Assembly (NCBI RefSeq): GCF_004135935.1
Contig: NZ_CP025086.1
Location: 992,001 to 1,056,000 of the forward strand
Length of the DNA: 64,000 nt
Origin: Methylovirgula ligni
Lineage (GTDB): Bacteria > Pseudomonadota > Alphaproteobacteria > Rhizobiales > Beijerinckiaceae
Direction of reading: 5' to 3'
The notes below the pieces were generated by a model, which saw only the letters and a list, made by a program, of their open reading frames with translations, searched no databases and was not told the origin of the DNA. Below are positions 34,486 through 45,018 of this stretch, piece by piece. Numbering within the stretch: the first letter of the stretch is position 1; every line of letters starts with the position of its first letter. A program made the position numbers and the translations under genes.

Positions 34486-34944
34486 TCAATCATGATCTTC
34501 AAAGGCGGATTCGCGCAGGGCATTAAGCTCCTGCGCGAAGCCGTGCAGGCGCTTCTCAAGCAGCCGGCGCAAGCGCTCGGCGCTGCGCGGCGATTCGGCG
34601 AGCGCGCGTTGGAACAGGCTGCGCGGAATCTGCAAAACACCCGACGGCTCGCGCGCCACCGCCGTCGCCGGCCTGCGTGTCGGCGCGATCAGCGCCATTT
34701 CGCCGATGAGCGTCGGCGGACGCACGATCTTCTCGTCGCGTCCCGGCTCAGTGGCCTCGAGCACAACGGAGCCCGAGCGCAGAAAATAACCGCCATCGGA
34801 AGGCTCGTCGCGACGAAAGAGAATTTCGCCGCTGCGCAGGATTCGCTGCGAGGCTTCGCGCAGGAGGAAGCGTAGCGCCTCCGGCTCCAGGGCGGCGAGA
34901 ACCGGATGGCGGGTGAGATCATGGAGATCGTCGTCACGGGCCAT
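34486..34944 (-). CDS. Cyclic nucleotide-binding domain protein
   Basis: A 152-aa single CNMP-binding beta-roll: HPVLAALEPEALRFLLREAS, then GEILFRRDEPSDGGYFLRSG, and the phosphate-binding cassette GEMALIAPTRRPATAVA, with Glu and Arg positions. No DNA-binding HTH follows: the C-terminal ~25 residues form only a helix. It may sense cAMP or cGMP, or may be a non-binding relative. It converges on msrA across the palindromic repeat. The fold is firm; the ligand is unknown. Confidence 0.85.
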   Translation of the reverse strand: MARDDDLHDLTRHPVLAALEPEALRFLLREASQRILRSGEILFRRDEPSDGGYFLRSGSVVLEATEPGRDEKIVRPPTLIGEMALIAPTRRPATAVAREPSGVLQIPRSLFQRALAESPRSAERLRRLLEKRLHGFAQELNALRESAFEDHD

Positions 34945-35021
34945 GATTACCGTCCGGTTGATTGAGCCAATCCGAAAAGTCTGCAGCTTTCCGGGCCGAT
35001 ATTAGCTTCGCGCATCAGCGA

Positions 35022-35708
35022 TCAGGGCAAGAGCTTATAGCCGCCTGCCTCGGTGATCAAAAGCTGCGATTTGGCCGGATCGCGCTCGATCTTCTGCCGC
35101 AAGCGGTAGATGTGCGTCTCGAGTGTGTGGGTCGTGACATTGGCGTTATAGCCCCAGACTTCCTTCAGCAGCACGTCGCGCGTCACCACCGACTGACGGG
35201 CGCGATAAAGAAAGCGCAGGATCGCCGTTTCCTTTTCGGTGAGCCGCAGCTTGCTGCCCTTCTCACTGATAAGATGTTTGGAACCGGGCTGAAAGGTGAA
35301 GGGGCCGATGCGGAACATCGCATCATCGCTCGCCTCATGCTGGCGCAGATGCACGCGCATGCGCGCGAGAAGCACAGAGAAGCGGAAGGGCTTCGTCACA
35401 TAATCATTCGCGCCGGCTTCGAGCCCTTCGACCGTTTCGGCCTCCGAATCATGTCCGGTGAGCATGATGATCGGATTCTTGAAACCCTCGTTCCGCAATT
35501 GGCGCACCGCCTCGCGGCCATCCATGTCGGGCAGGCCGACATCCATGATGATGAGATCGGGTGCGCCGTCGCGCGCCGCGGCGAGCGCCGCGCCGGCCGT
35601 TGCGGCATGAGCCGGTTCGAATTCGGCGTGCAGCGCAAGCTGCTCGACAAGCTCGCCGCGAAGTTCCTCGTCGTCATCCGCAATCAAAATCTTGCGAACC
35701 TGCGTCAT
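35022..35708 (-). CDS. OmpR/PhoB-family response regulator
   Basis: A 228-aa regulator. Receiver: IADDDEELR acidic pair, phospho-Asp in IIMDVGLPDMDG, Thr in MLTGHDS, Lys in VTKPFRF. The C-terminal winged helix has RLTEKETAILRFLYRA, VVTRDVLLKEVWGYN and THTLETHIYRLRQKIE. The ATG at 35708 begins directly before the receiver; a longer frame from 35807 runs into the divergent promoter. It is divergent from the L,D-transpeptidase (50-bp gap), so cross-regulation of cell-wall crosslinking is plausible. No histidine kinase is adjacent. Confidence 0.92.
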   Translation of the reverse strand: MTQVRKILIADDDEELRGELVEQLALHAEFEPAHAATAGAALAAARDGAPDLIIMDVGLPDMDGREAVRQLRNEGFKNPIIMLTGHDSEAETVEGLEAGANDYVTKPFRFSVLLARMRVHLRQHEASDDAMFRIGPFTFQPGSKHLISEKGSKLRLTEKETAILRFLYRARQSVVTRDVLLKEVWGYNANVTTHTLETHIYRLRQKIERDPAKSQLLITEAGGYKLLP

Positions 35709-35758
35709 GGCTGGTCCTATGCTTTCCTGCCGCCGCAGCGGCGTTCGGACAAATATTC

Positions 35759-36376
35759 GTGACAACGCCCCCGAAACCGCGGACGTCCCGCTCGACGCAT
35801 CTGGCAAAACCCCACAAAGGCCTCATACAGCCAAAGCGCGCGGCGGATCGGATCAGCCGAATCGTCGCAACCGCAGTGCCGCGATATGCAGCGGGAGCGC
35901 GGGGGCGCTTGCATGCAGGTCAAACGGTGATCGCCTGCGCGATTGGGGCAGCCGGTATCAGCAACCGCAAGCGCGAAGGCGACCATGCTTCGCCTGCCGG
36001 TTATTTTCGGCTGATTGACGGCTTTTTCAAGCCGTTAATCGGCCGACGCCCGCGGACAGCGCTGCGGTTTTCCCCCGTTAACCGAACTCTCGGCTGGTGC
36101 GACGATCCTAACTCAGGGAATTACAACAGGCTTGTGCATCTGCCGATCACCGCGAGGCACGAGGATTTATGGCGCGATGACGGGCTCTATGATCTTGTCA
36201 TCGTGCTCGATTATAACATTGTGCCGCGGCGCAAAGGCGCCGGCAGCGCGATCTTTCTGCATTGCGCGCGGCCCGGTTTCGCCCCGACCGAAGGCTGCAT
36301 TGCGCTTCGCCCTGAGGATTTGCGCAAACTCTTGCCGCGCCTCGCACGCGACGCCGTGTTGATCGTCAAAAGATAG
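35759..36376 (+). CDS. L,D-transpeptidase (YkuD family)
   Basis: A 205-aa YkuD-domain protein: GHD-type start GDHASPAGYFRLIDGFFKP, then the catalytic box with His in IFLHCARPG and Cys in TEGCIALRPED. These enzymes form 3-3 peptidoglycan crosslinks or attach proteins to the wall. The start is uncertain: the GTG at 35759 is the best; the frame is open back to 35561 but overlaps the divergent regulator. No clear signal peptide is seen, which is unusual for a periplasmic enzyme and hints at a missed start. It is divergent from an OmpR-type regulator. Confidence 0.85.
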   Translation: MTTPPKPRTSRSTHLAKPHKGLIQPKRAADRISRIVATAVPRYAAGARGRLHAGQTVIACAIGAAGISNRKREGDHASPAGYFRLIDGFFKPLIGRRPRTALRFSPVNRTLGWCDDPNSGNYNRLVHLPITARHEDLWRDDGLYDLVIVLDYNIVPRRKGAGSAIFLHCARPGFAPTEGCIALRPEDLRKLLPRLARDAVLIVKR

Positions 36377-36396
36377 AGTCATTTTAGGAGCGAGAG

Positions 36397-36867
36397 ATGA
36401 GCGCTTTTCATATTGGCCTCCGTGCAGCGCCCTGCGTTATCGCGCTTGTTCTTCCGCTCGCTGGCGCACACGCCGCCGCGCCGCGCGCGTATTGTGCGCA
36501 TATCGTCAACGACGACCGGCTGCACCCGGCGCCGTCTTCGCTCGCCGGCGCGATCAAGCATCTGTTCAACTTGAGCGGTGCCGAGGCCGTGCAAACGACG
36601 TTCTATCGCTGCGCCGACGGCGAAGTGAAGCTCTGCAACGTCGGCGCCAACCTGCCATGCGGCAAGGCCAATCTCAGCAAGAGTCTCGACGGCGCGACGG
36701 CCTGGTGCGGGGACAATCCGAATTCGGATTTCATCCCGATGGTCGCGACCGGCCATGACACGATCTACAATTGGCGCTGTGTCAACGGCATCGCAACACC
36801 GGGCGCACCCGTCGCAAAGGTCGATTCGCGCGGCTTCTTCAGCGAATATTGGAAGCCGCTGAAGTGA
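36397..36867 (+). CDS. Secreted Cys-rich protein of unknown function
   Basis: A 156-aa exported protein: signal peptide through about residue 27 (VIALVLPLAGAHAA). The mature part has six Cys (AYCAHI, YRCADG, LCNVG, PCGKA, WCGDN, WRCVNG), suggesting disulphides, and a run DTIYNWRCVNGIATPG. Family not recognised, although similar small secreted proteins with DDRLHPAP-like segments are seen in related bacteria. It begins 20 bp after the L,D-transpeptidase stop, with a GGAG site, so co-expression is likely. Confidence 0.75.
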   Translation: MSAFHIGLRAAPCVIALVLPLAGAHAAAPRAYCAHIVNDDRLHPAPSSLAGAIKHLFNLSGAEAVQTTFYRCADGEVKLCNVGANLPCGKANLSKSLDGATAWCGDNPNSDFIPMVATGHDTIYNWRCVNGIATPGAPVAKVDSRGFFSEYWKPLK

Positions 36868-36942
36868 AGATTGGCACAGCCTGAAGACTTTCCTTCGTCA
36901 TAAACGTTACGCAGGATAGGACAGCGTAACCGGAGAGACAGA

Positions 36943-37362
36943 ATGAGTATTCTCGGCAGCATCGTTTCCACGATCTTGGGCCACGGCGGCGCTTCCGCTA
37001 CGCCCTCGCCAACAGCGCAGGCAACGCCCTCCACGCCCGCGCCGGCAGCGCCTCAGGCTGCGCCGGCCAGCCCTGCACCGGGCGCCTCGGCGACGCCGGC
37101 TGCGCCCGTCGATATCGACGTGGTGTTGACCTCGCTCGCCGCCCAGCATCACGAGAGGCTCGACTGGAAACATTCGATCGTCGATCTTTTGAAAGTGCTC
37201 AATCTCGACAGCAGCCTGACGGCGCGCCGCGCGCTCGCCACCGAGTTGCATTATACCGGCGACGAGCACGACACGGCGGCAATGAACATCTGGCTGCACA
37301 AGCAGGTGATCGCCGAACTTGTGAAGAACGGCGGCAAAGTGCCGGCCGATCTGCAGCACTGA
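36943..37362 (+). CDS. DUF3597-like protein
   Basis: A 139-aa protein: short N-terminal MSILGSIVSTILGHGG, a Pro/Ala-rich linker (about 20-60), then the DUF3597-type core (DIDVVLTSLAAQHHERLDW, SIVDLLKVLNLDSSLTARRALA, MNIWLHKQVIAELVKNGGKVP). The family has a solved small helical fold but no assigned role. It lies after the secreted protein (75-bp gap) and is followed by a dyad repeat. The family call is good. Confidence 0.88.
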   Translation: MSILGSIVSTILGHGGASATPSPTAQATPSTPAPAAPQAAPASPAPGASATPAAPVDIDVVLTSLAAQHHERLDWKHSIVDLLKVLNLDSSLTARRALATELHYTGDEHDTAAMNIWLHKQVIAELVKNGGKVPADLQH

Positions 37363-37427
37363 GAGCATGCGGAAACGGATTCCGATTCAGCGCATAAGAC
37401 GATGGCGTTGGTCGCTTTTAATCACGC

Positions 37428-37537
37428 CGTCATGGCCGGCCTCGTGCCGGCCATCCACGCCGGGACATCGCTGAAACCATTGCGATAACGTAGCAGCGTC
37501 ATCGCGTGGATGGCCGTGACAAGCACGGCCATGACGT
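37428..37537. repeat. Inverted pair of REP-like hairpins
   Basis: Two copies in opposite orientation: 37428-37460 (ATGGCCGGC/GCCGGCCAT stem at 37432-37440/37446-37454) and 37504-37536 (ATGGCCGT/ACGGCCAT at 37510-37517/37525-37532). Both keep the flanks cgtc and ccacg. They fill the gap between the convergent ends of the DUF3597 and YggS genes. Confidence 0.75.
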
Positions 37538-37538
37538 G

Positions 37539-38255
37539 CTAACGCGCGCCGAAAATTGCGCTGCCGACGCGCACATGCGTCGCGCCAAGTTCGATGGCGA
37601 TTTCGAAATCGCCGCTCATGCCCATCGACAGGATTTTGATTCCGTTGCGCGCGGCGATCTTGTTGAGCAGAGCGAAATGCGGCGCGGCCTGCTCCTCGAC
37701 TGGCGGGATGCACATGAGGCCCGAAACATCGAGCTTCAGATCGTTGCGGCAATAGGCGATGAAGTCGTCCGCTTGCTCCGGCAGGATGCCCGCCTTCTGC
37801 GGTTCGGCGCCGGTATTGACCTGCACATAAAGTTTTGGCGCGCGTCCCACGGCCGCGATTTCCTTGGCGAGCGCGACCGCGATCTTGTCGCGATCGACCG
37901 TTTCGATGACATCGAAGAATTGGACCGCCTCACGCGCCTTGTTGGATTGCAGCGGGCCGATGAGATGCAGCTCGATGCCCGGCGTCTCGGCCCGCAGCGC
38001 CGGCCATTTGCCTAAAGCCTCCTGCACCCGGTTCTCGCCGAAGACACGCTGACCCGCCACGATCACGGGCCGGATGACCTCGGCGTCGAAGGTCTTGGAG
38101 ACGCAGACGAGCGTCACCGAGCCGGGTTCCCGGCCGGCGTCTGCTTCTGCCCGGCCCATACGGTCGCGGATTTCCCCGAGCCGCGTTACAGCACCTTGTT
38201 GCGGCTCAACATTTTCTCCCGCCACGCCGCCTTCTCCTGCATCTTCGCAAATCAT
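37539..38255 (-). CDS. YggS/PROSC-family pyridoxal-phosphate homeostasis protein
   Basis: A 238-aa PLP-binding barrel protein. The PLP lysine is in LVCVSKTFD (about 52), and the family motifs FGENRVQEA, HLIGPLQSNKAR, YVQVNTGAEPQK, GLMCIPP and SMGMSGDFE with GATHVRVGSAIFG are all there. It buffers free PLP rather than acting as a classical racemase. The ATG at 38255 is taken because the longer frame to 38324 meets the divergent leuS start. It is divergent from leuS with a 67-bp gap. Confidence 0.95.
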   Translation of the reverse strand: MICEDAGEGGVAGENVEPQQGAVTRLGEIRDRMGRAEADAGREPGSVTLVCVSKTFDAEVIRPVIVAGQRVFGENRVQEALGKWPALRAETPGIELHLIGPLQSNKAREAVQFFDVIETVDRDKIAVALAKEIAAVGRAPKLYVQVNTGAEPQKAGILPEQADDFIAYCRNDLKLDVSGLMCIPPVEEQAAPHFALLNKIAARNGIKILSMGMSGDFEIAIELGATHVRVGSAIFGAR

Positions 38256-38322
38256 TGACCGGTCTGGCCAATAATGCTGTACATCCGCACCCGCCCGGAC
38301 CCGATGCACCAAATCTGATAGC

Positions 38323-40953
38323 ATGGACGCACAGCGCTACAACGCCCTCGAAGCCGAACGCAAATGGCAGCAGACTTGGGACGCCGCGGAGACCTTCCGT
38401 ACGCGCAACGACGATCCGCGGCCGAAATATTATGTCCTCGAGATGTTTCCCTATCCGTCCGGCCGGATCCACATGGGGCACGTGCGCAATTATACGATGG
38501 GCGATGTCGTCGCCCGCTTCAGGCGTGCGCGCGGCCATAATGTGCTGCATCCGATGGGCTGGGACGCCTTCGGCCTGCCGGCGGAAAACGCCGCCGCGCA
38601 GAACAATACGCATCCCGCCGCCTGGACCTATGCGAATATCGATTCGATGCGGACGCAGCTCAAATCCCTGGGCCTGTCGCTCGACTGGTCGCGCGAGATC
38701 GCGACCTGCGACCCGGCCTATTACAAGCATCAGCAGAAGCTGTTTCTAGATTTTCTCGCCGGCGGCCTTGTCGATCGCAAGAAGTCCAAGGTGAACTGGG
38801 ACCCGGTCGACCATACCGTTCTCGCCAATGAGCAGGTGATCGACGGGCGCGGCTGGCGCTCCGGCGCTTTGGTCGAGCAGCGCGAACTGACGCAATGGTT
38901 CTTGAAAATCTCGGCGGCTGCGGACGATCTGCTCGCCGCGCTCGATGATCTGCCGCGCTGGCCGGAGAAAGTCCGGCTGATGCAGAAGAACTGGATCGGC
39001 AAATCCGAGGGCCTGCATCTGCGCTTCGCACTCGCGCCGACCGACAAAGTCGCCGCGCGCGAGATCGACGTCTATACGACGCGGCCGGACACGCTCTTCG
39101 GCGCCAAATTCATCGCGCTTGCGCCCGACCATCCGCTGGCCGCCAAGCTCGCGGGGACGGATGCGGCGCTGGCCCGTTTCATCGCCGAATGCCAGCGGAG
39201 CGGCACCTCGGAAGCCGCCATCGAGACGGCGGAGAAGAAAGGCCACGACACGGGGCTGAAGGTGCGCCATCCGTTCGATGCGGATTGGCTGCTGCCCGTC
39301 TATGTCGCCAATTTCGTGCTGATGGATTACGGCACCGGCGCCATCTTCGGCTGTCCGGCGCATGACCAGCGCGACCTCGATTTCGCCAACACCTATGGCC
39401 TCGGCAACACGCCCGTCGTGTGTCCGCCGGACGTCGATCCGACGAGCTTCATCATCACCGACAAGGCCTATGACGGCGACGGCACGCTGATCCATTCGCG
39501 CTTCCTTGACGGACTGACGATCGCGGCAGCGAAAGAGGAGGCCGCGCGCCGCCTCGAAGCCGAAAGGCTCGACGGCGCGCCGGTCGGCAAGCGGCAGGTC
39601 AATTACCGGCTGCGCGATTGGGGCATTTCGCGCCAACGCTACTGGGGTTGCCCGATCCCAATCATCCATTGCCCGACCTGCGGCGTCGTGCCGGTGCCGG
39701 ACGCCGACCTGCCGGTGGAACTGCCGCAGGACGTCACATTCGGCCAGCCGGGCAATCCGCTCGAGCGCCACCCGACCTGGAAACATGTCGCCTGCCCGAA
39801 ATGCGGGGGACCGGCCCGGCGCGAGACGGATACGATGGACACGTTCGTCGATTCGTCCTGGTATTTTCTGCGCTTCACCGACCCTTGGGACAAAGACGCG
39901 CCGACCGACGATGCGATGGTGCGCAAATGGCTGCCGGTCGATCAATATATCGGCGGCATCGAGCACGCGATCCTGCACCTGCTCTATGCGCGCTTCTTCA
40001 CCCGCGCCATGCAGCAGACGAAGCACGCCGACGATTTGAAGGAGCCCTTCGCCGGACTCTTCACTCAGGGCATGGTGGTGCACGAGACCTATCACGATGC
40101 GAGCGGCGGCTGGGTCGCCCCCTCGGAGATCAGGATCGACGCGACGACGGAAGGCCGCCGTGCGACGCGCCTCTCCGACGGCGCGCCGGTCGAGATCGGC
40201 CCGATCGAGAAAATGTCGAAGTCGAAACGCAATACGATCGACCCCGACGAGATCATCGAGACCTATGGCGCCGACACCGCCCGCTGGGTCGTCCTCTCGG
40301 ATTCGCCGCCCGAGGGCGACGTGATCTGGACCGATGCGGGTGTCCAGGGCGCGGCGAAATTCGTCCAGCGCGCCTGGCGGCTTGTCGATGAGCTCGCAGG
40401 CCTTGCGGCGCCCCTCGACGCGGTGAAGCCGGCCGAATTCTCCGCTCCGGCGGCCGAAGTCCGCAAATTGGCGCACGCGGCTCTGGTCAAGGTCGAGGAA
40501 GATATTCTGCGGCTGCGCTTCAACCGCGCCGTCGCCCAGCTCTATGACCTCGCCAACAAGCTCTCGGCCGCGGTCGGCGCTATCGCGACGCCCGAGATCG
40601 GCGCCGACCTGCGCTATGCCTTTCGCGAGGCGGCGGACATTTTTGTGCAGCTTTTTGCGCCCATGATGCCGCATCTCGCCGAGGAGGCCTGGGTGCGGCT
40701 TGGGCACAACACCTTGATCGCAAATGCATCATGGCCCGTTGCGGACCGCAGCTTGATCGTTGAAGATACGATCAGCCTGCCGGTGCAGGTGAACGGCCGC
40801 AAGCGCGCCGATCTCGTCGTCGCGCGCGATGCCGACCAGGCGGCAATCGAAAAGGCCGTTCTGGCGCTCGAAGGGGTTCAGCGCGCCCTGGAGGGCAAGG
40901 CGGTGAAGAAAGTCATCATCGTCCCGCAGAGGATCGTGAATGTCGTTGCCTGA
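38323..40953 (+). CDS. leuS: Leucine--tRNA ligase
   Basis: An 876-aa class-I aminoacyl-tRNA synthetase that charges tRNA-Leu. The HIGH motif appears as HMGHVRN (about residue 49). A CP1 editing domain spans about 220-420 with the [10 protein letters not shown] segment. A zinc-knuckle-like CPTCGV / CPKCGG pair occurs near 446-493. The KMSKSKRN loop is near residue 627, followed by the anticodon-binding helical domain and a C-terminal domain. Full family length. Its last 14 bp overlap lptE, and it leads a leuS-lptE-holA operon as in other alphaproteobacteria. Confidence 0.98.
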   Translation: MDAQRYNALEAERKWQQTWDAAETFRTRNDDPRPKYYVLEMFPYPSGRIHMGHVRNYTMGDVVARFRRARGHNVLHPMGWDAFGLPAENAAAQNNTHPAAWTYANIDSMRTQLKSLGLSLDWSREIATCDPAYYKHQQKLFLDFLAGGLVDRKKSKVNWDPVDHTVLANEQVIDGRGWRSGALVEQRELTQWFLKISAAADDLLAALDDLPRWPEKVRLMQKNWIGKSEGLHLRFALAPTDKVAAREIDVYTTRPDTLFGAKFIALAPDHPLAAKLAGTDAALARFIAECQRSGTSEAAIETAEKKGHDTGLKVRHPFDADWLLPVYVANFVLMDYGTGAIFGCPAHDQRDLDFANTYGLGNTPVVCPPDVDPTSFIITDKAYDGDGTLIHSRFLDGLTIAAAKEEAARRLEAERLDGAPVGKRQVNYRLRDWGISRQRYWGCPIPIIHCPTCGVVPVPDADLPVELPQDVTFGQPGNPLERHPTWKHVACPKCGGPARRETDTMDTFVDSSWYFLRFTDPWDKDAPTDDAMVRKWLPVDQYIGGIEHAILHLLYARFFTRAMQQTKHADDLKEPFAGLFTQGMVVHETYHDASGGWVAPSEIRIDATTEGRRATRLSDGAPVEIGPIEKMSKSKRNTIDPDEIIETYGADTARWVVLSDSPPEGDVIWTDAGVQGAAKFVQRAWRLVDELAGLAAPLDAVKPAEFSAPAAEVRKLAHAALVKVEEDILRLRFNRAVAQLYDLANKLSAAVGAIATPEIGADLRYAFREAADIFVQLFAPMMPHLAEEAWVRLGHNTLIANASWPVADRSLIVEDTISLPVQVNGRKRADLVVARDADQAAIEKAVLALEGVQRALEGKAVKKVIIVPQRIVNVVA

Positions 40954-41473
40954 TCCCCGCCCCGTTCTCGTTCGCCTCGGCCTGCTGCTGCCGCTGCTGT
41001 GGCTCGGCGGCTGCATTGAGGAAGTGCGCCCGCTCTACGGCTCAGGCAGCTTTCTCGCCAATGGGGCGCAAGCCGAGAAGATGCAATCGGTGGCGGTCGA
41101 TGAGATTTCCGGCCGCCTCGGCCATTATCTTGGCGACAATCTGAAGCTCGATCTCAACGGGACCGGCGAGCCGACCGATCCGAAATATCATCTCGTCATC
41201 ACGCTCACCGAAAGCACCGAGACGCCGCTGATCGATACGGTCGAAGGCCTTGCGACCTCGGCAACCATCGTCACGACAGCCCGTTTCCGCCTCGTGCCGA
41301 CCGCCAATGAAAAGGTTTTCGTCGGCAAGGCCTATGTCGCGGCGAGCTATGACCGCAACATCAACCGCTTTACCAATGTTCGCGCCGCCCGCGACGCGGA
41401 AATCCGCGATGCGCGGCGGTTGGCCGACGAGATCACGACCCAGGTCGCCGCCGAACTTGCCTCGCGGAACTGA
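40940..41473 (+). CDS. lptE: LPS-assembly lipoprotein LptE
   Basis: A 177-aa outer-membrane lipoprotein that plugs LptD and helps place lipopolysaccharide on the cell surface. The N-terminal hydrophobic segment ([13 protein letters not shown]) ends in a lipobox with Cys near residue 25. Next come the LptE-type VRPLYG and later DYRIT-like strand patterns, with [23 protein letters not shown] as the C-terminal helix. It overlaps leuS by 14 bp and abuts holA with no gap. Family sequence is divergent, so the gene context supports the call. Confidence 0.85.
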   Translation: MSLPDPRPVLVRLGLLLPLLWLGGCIEEVRPLYGSGSFLANGAQAEKMQSVAVDEISGRLGHYLGDNLKLDLNGTGEPTDPKYHLVITLTESTETPLIDTVEGLATSATIVTTARFRLVPTANEKVFVGKAYVAASYDRNINRFTNVRAARDAEIRDARRLADEITTQVAAELASRN

Positions 41474-42487
41474 ATGGTCGCCGTCAAAAACAGCGAAGCC
41501 GATCGTTTCATCGGCCGCCCGCCGCCGAATATTTCCATCTATCTCGTCTTCGGCACGGACGCCGGCCTTGTCGCCGAGCGCGCGAGCAAGATCATCGCGC
41601 ACAGCGTCGATGACGCGAAGGACCCGTTCCAGTTTTTGCGGCTGTCGGGCGATGACCTCGCCGCCGATCCGCTGCGTCTTGCCGACGAGGCCAATACGAT
41701 CCCGATGTTCGGCGGCCGCCGCGCCATCGCCATCGACGCCCAGGGCAAGGGCTTCGTCGCGGCGCTCGAACCGGTACTAGCGAAACCACCGCTCGATTGC
41801 ACCATCATCATCGAGGCCGGCGCACTGAAACGCGATGCACCCTTGCGCAAGCTCTGCGAGCCCAACGCGCACGCGGTGGCGATCGAATGCTATCCGGATT
41901 CCGCCAAGGACATCGCACAGCTCGTTGAGGCCGAATTGCGCGCCGACAATCTCGCGATCGATCCCGACGCCAAAAAGCTGCTTGTTTCACTGCTCGGCGA
42001 AGACCGGCTGACGACGCGGGCGGAGATCCAGAAGCTCGCGCTCTACGCGCGCGGCGCGGGCACGGTCACGGAAGACCATGTCGCCGCCATCGTTGCCGAC
42101 GCGTCGAGCCTCGCGCTCAATGCAGCGGTCGACGGCGCCTTCGAGGGCGATCTCGCCGCCGTAGAAAAAACAGCCGAGCGCGTCTTCTCCGAAGGTGGCG
42201 ATTATAACGCGCTGCTTGGCGCGGCGCTGCGCCATGCGACGATGCTGCATCGGGCACGGCTCGATGCGGAGGCCGGCCGGAGAGGTATGGGTTCGGGCTT
42301 TGGCGGCCGGCGCGGCGACTCCTTCGAGAAGCATGTGCGCAACTGGTCCTCGGAACGCCTCGCGCGTGTAATCACCGCGATCAACCAAGCCATCGGCAAG
42401 GCGCGGCGCGATCCCAAGCTCGCCGATCAGATCGGCATGCGCGCGCTGTGGACGATTGCAATGCAAGCGAAACGGAAAGCGGGTTAA
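41474..42487 (+). CDS. holA: DNA polymerase III subunit delta
   Basis: A 337-aa clamp-loader subunit that opens the beta ring. An N-terminal RecA-like domain starts IYLVFGTDAGLVAERA; a lid domain and a C-terminal collar (LLGAALRHATMLHRARL, QIGMRALWTIAM) follow. The delta subunit lacks a functional P-loop, and none is seen here. The start directly follows the lptE stop. Its end converges with parB across only 6 bp. Confidence 0.92.
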   Translation: MVAVKNSEADRFIGRPPPNISIYLVFGTDAGLVAERASKIIAHSVDDAKDPFQFLRLSGDDLAADPLRLADEANTIPMFGGRRAIAIDAQGKGFVAALEPVLAKPPLDCTIIIEAGALKRDAPLRKLCEPNAHAVAIECYPDSAKDIAQLVEAELRADNLAIDPDAKKLLVSLLGEDRLTTRAEIQKLALYARGAGTVTEDHVAAIVADASSLALNAAVDGAFEGDLAAVEKTAERVFSEGGDYNALLGAALRHATMLHRARLDAEAGRRGMGSGFGGRRGDSFEKHVRNWSSERLARVITAINQAIGKARRDPKLADQIGMRALWTIAMQAKRKAG

Positions 42488-42493
42488 GCGCGC

Positions 42494-43372
42494 CTACCGC
42501 TTCAATTTGCGGATGAGATCGTCAAGCTGTTCGAGGCTCTTGTAGCGGATACGCAATTCGCCGGCCTCGCCCTGATGGGTGATGGCGACGACAAGCCCGA
42601 GGGCCTCGCCCAAATCTTTCTCCAAGGCACGCGTATCGGCGTCCTTCTCCTCGGCCGCGGGTTTATGCTTGGTCTGCGGCGCCGCTTTCTGTGCCAGCTT
42701 TTCGACGTCGCGCACGGAGAGGCCCTGTGCGACGATCCGCGCAGCGATCTCGTCCGCGTCGGCGCGGGTGAGCAACGCGCGCGCATGGCCCGCCGATAAT
42801 TTGCCTTCGGCAAGAAGCTGCTTTGTCTTCTCCGGCAGTTTCAACAAGCGCAGCGTGTTGGTGACATGGCTCCGGCTCTTGCCGATGACCTTGGCCAGAT
42901 CGGCTTGCGTATAGCCATATTCGTTTTCGAGTTGCTGATAGCCGAGCGCTTCTTCGAGTGCATTGAGATCGGCACGCTGGACGTTTTCGACGATGGCAAG
43001 TTCGAGCGCCTGTTTGTCGTCCGCTTCGACGAGAATGACCGGCGCATCATGCAGGCCGGCGCGCTGCGCCGCGCGCCAGCGTCGCTCGCCGGCGATGATC
43101 TCGTAAATGTCCGCGAGGCCCGCGATGGTGCGGGCGAGGATCGGCTGGATGATACCCTTCTCGCGGATTGAGGCGACGAGGTCTTCGAGATCCTGATCGT
43201 CGAAAGCCTTGCGCGGATTGCGCGGATTGGGCCGCAGGAAAGCGAGCGGAACCTTTTTTTGCCCGCGCGAGCGTGCGATCGCCGCCCCTTCCTCGCCGGC
43301 GTCGCCGATCAGCGCCGCCAGCCCGCGGCCGAGCCGTGGCCGGGATTCTTCTGCCATATTCGCCGCCTTCAT
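42494..43372 (-). CDS. parB: Chromosome partitioning protein ParB
   Basis: A 292-aa CTP-dependent DNA clamp that loads at parS. N-terminal catalytic region: PNPRNPRKAF, then the GERRWRAAQRAG box for CTP binding. The HTH TQADLAKVIGKSRSHVTNTLRLL recognises parS. A C-terminal dimerisation helix follows an Ala/Lys-rich linker. The ATG at 43357 (MAEESRPRLG) is an alternative to the ATG at 43372. Two parS sites lie within 3.6 kb. Gene pair with parA, separated by 28 bp. Confidence 0.97.
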   Translation of the reverse strand: MKAANMAEESRPRLGRGLAALIGDAGEEGAAIARSRGQKKVPLAFLRPNPRNPRKAFDDQDLEDLVASIREKGIIQPILARTIAGLADIYEIIAGERRWRAAQRAGLHDAPVILVEADDKQALELAIVENVQRADLNALEEALGYQQLENEYGYTQADLAKVIGKSRSHVTNTLRLLKLPEKTKQLLAEGKLSAGHARALLTRADADEIAARIVAQGLSVRDVEKLAQKAAPQTKHKPAAEEKDADTRALEKDLGEALGLVVAITHQGEAGELRIRYKSLEQLDDLIRKLKR

Positions 43373-43400
43373 ATTCGCTTAACCATAATTTTGAGCGCGC

Positions 43401-44258
<858 letters not shown>

Positions 44259-44310
44259 GCGAGTCTCTAAATGTCTGTTTTAGAAGATTTTTCGCGGGTT
44301 ACGCTGCAAC

Positions 44311-45018
44311 TTACCCCCGCCGCGCCGAAGCGGCTTTGGCGCCTTCGTCATAGACGAGAAGCAGCCGACTCACCGACGCGGTTACGCTCGATTTCTCCAT
44401 GATGCGGTATCGGCCCGTCGTGGACAAGGCTTTGAGCTCCCGATCGGCGTCTTGTCCCTTCAGAAAAACGCCGACAGCGCCCCTGGCGAGCAGATTTTCG
44501 GCATAGGTCAGAAGAACCCGCAGCGGCGCCAATGCTCGCGCGCTCACAGCCTCGATCGGATCGCCTAGATGATCGATGACCTTCTCAATCCGAGCGTTAT
44601 GAATAACGGCCGGTGCCGATGTTTCACGTGAAACCTCGCGCAGGAAAGCGCATTTGCGCTGATCCGATTCGATGAGATGCATCCGCGCGCCGGGTGTCTC
44701 AGCGAGCCGGATCGCCGTGACGAGGCCCGGAAAGCCGCCGCCCGAACCAAGATCAGCCCAAAGCCTGGCCTGCGGCACCGCGGCCTGAACTTGCAGCGAA
44801 TCGGCGATATGCCGCGTCCAGAGATGCGGCAGGGTGGAAGCGGCGACGAGGTTGATCGTTTTCTGCCATTTGCGTAGCAGTTCGGCGTAGATATCGAGGC
44901 GGTGGACGATCTCGGGCGGCAGCGGAAAGAACGCCAGCGCCGCGTCCCGGTCACGCTGTAGCTCGCTCGGCAGCTTACTCGGCAAGCGCGCGGCTCCGCC
45001 TCGCGTGGGATTTGGCAT
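44311..45018 (-). CDS. rsmG: 16S rRNA (guanine527-N7) methyltransferase
   Basis: A 235-aa SAM-dependent methyltransferase acting on 16S rRNA. Glycine-rich SAM motif [15 protein letters not shown]; the N-terminal helix [20 protein letters not shown] is typical for GidB. The ATG at 45018 overlaps the end of mnmG by 44 bp; TTG at 44985 is another option. A parS site lies inside the gene (44620-44635, encoding SRETSA). Part of the mnmG-rsmG-parA-parB block. Confidence 0.95.
   Translation of the reverse strand: MPNPTRGGAARLPSKLPSELQRDRDAALAFFPLPPEIVHRLDIYAELLRKWQKTINLVAASTLPHLWTRHIADSLQVQAAVPQARLWADLGSGGGFPGLVTAIRLAETPGARMHLIESDQRKCAFLREVSRETSAPAVIHNARIEKVIDHLGDPIEAVSARALAPLRVLLTYAENLLARGAVGVFLKGQDADRELKALSTTGRYRIMEKSSVTASVSRLLLVYDEGAKAASARRG
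44620..44635. promoter_or_regulatory. parS site 1 (inside rsmG)
   Basis: TGTTTCACGTGAAACC, the perfect 14-bp core dyad GTTTCACGTGAAAC of ParB binding sites. Confidence 0.92.

Noticed and set aside
38746-40707. 653-aa minus-strand frame opposite leuS
   Set aside because: Antisense shadow of leuS; composition biased to Arg/Asp/Gly and no motif.
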